From: an uncultured Prevotellaceae bacterium | GTDB lineage: Bacteria > Bacteroidota > Bacteroidia > Bacteroidales > Bacteroidaceae | Assembly: GCA_900314715.1 (NCBI GenBank) | Contig: OMWI01000020.1 | Coordinates: forward strand, 25,793 to 89,792 | DNA length: 64,000 bases | Direction: 5' to 3' | Shown here: one piece after another, positions 63,927 through 64,000 of the stretch | Numbering within the stretch: position 1 is the stretch's first letter | Layout: every line of letters begins with the position of its first letter | Translations under genes and position numbers: made by a program | Notes under the pieces: model-generated | What the model was told of the DNA's origin: nothing | What the model saw: the letters and a program-made list of their open reading frames with translations, nothing else | Database searches by the model: none

Positions 63927-64000
63927 ATGTTTTTCGACGAATTAAACTTAAGTGACAATATACTTGATGCACTCTACGACATGAACTTCGAAGAGTGTAC
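63927..64000 (+). CDS. N-terminus of a DEAD-box RNA helicase (3' truncated by window edge)
   Basis: Twenty-four codons are visible: MFFDELNLSDNILDALYDMN, then FEEC and a partial codon. This is the typical start of bacterial DEAD-box helicases, where an aromatic residue and the F/L-E-L-N-L-S pattern precede the Q motif. The rest is outside the window, so the call depends on this short match. Confidence 0.65.
   Translation, partial: MFFDELNLSDNILDALYDMNFEEC

Overview
The window looks like the chromosome of a Prevotella-type gut or rumen Bacteroidales species. Reasons: genes are preceded by the Bacteroidota promoter (TTTG, a spacer of 19-20, then TAnnTTTG) rather than Shine-Dalgarno sites; there is a Bacteroides-type serine palmitoyltransferase; hemicellulases and sialic-acid genes are abundant; and several secreted proteins share the tail IYNLNGQK...GIxIxNGKKVxxK. 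The assignment rests on family recognition, not a search.

Layout. 1-6.1 kb: end of an OmpA-like gene, mtgA, a UvrD/PcrA helicase, a secreted GH43 enzyme and a TrmN6-like methylase. 6.2-8.6 kb: a lipid kinase divergent from serine palmitoyltransferase. 8.6-10.6 kb: tRNA-Pro, repeat-rich spacers and an unrecognised membrane protein. 10.6-23.9 kb: a hemicellulose block (GH31, a two-domain esterase, a secreted flavodoxin, GH3 with PA14, and a 1799-residue GH43/GH128-like/dockerin protein). 23.9-33.5 kb: ClpB with an internal deletion, an M6 protease, an OPT transporter and an SF1 helicase carrying an inserted DEDDh exonuclease. 33.8-40.9 kb: two parallel cassettes, each a large secreted modular protein followed by a short acidic peptide ending WDE; the second large gene is broken by three frame changes. 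41.2-41.5 kb: a MITE-like element with perfect 18-bp ends. 42-54.2 kb: a leftward sialic-acid/amino-sugar operon (nagB, degenerate NagB-PIG-L fusion, esterase-esterase-mutarotase fusion, MFS transporter, sialate lyase, acylglucosamine epimerase, creatininase-like protein, GH97). 54.2-55.1 kb: non-coding, with a probable small RNA. 55.1-63.7 kb: kdsA, kdsD, a phospholipase-D protein, a LuxR-type regulator, lon, tgt and an LptF/LptG permease; a DEAD-box helicase starts at the right edge.

How genes fit together. In the sialic-acid operon the esterases remove O-acetyl groups, the NanM-like domain provides the anomer for uptake, the MFS protein imports, NanA yields ManNAc plus pyruvate, the epimerase gives GlcNAc, and NagB feeds fructose-6-phosphate to glycolysis. 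The GlcNAc kinase and a classical NagA are not in the window. The hemicellulose block would trim and de-esterify xylan- or xyloglucan-like chains; no SusC/SusD pair is present.

Most unusual signal. Six untranscribed spacers (near 8.8, 10.3, 18.3, 37.1, 41.0 and 54.5 kb) hold degenerate tandem arrays with the same 22-base period. Units are imperfect dyads, often YAAA-N7-TTTR followed by 7 variable bases, but the dyad sequence differs from array to array. I know of no feature type that explains a fixed period with changing sequence.
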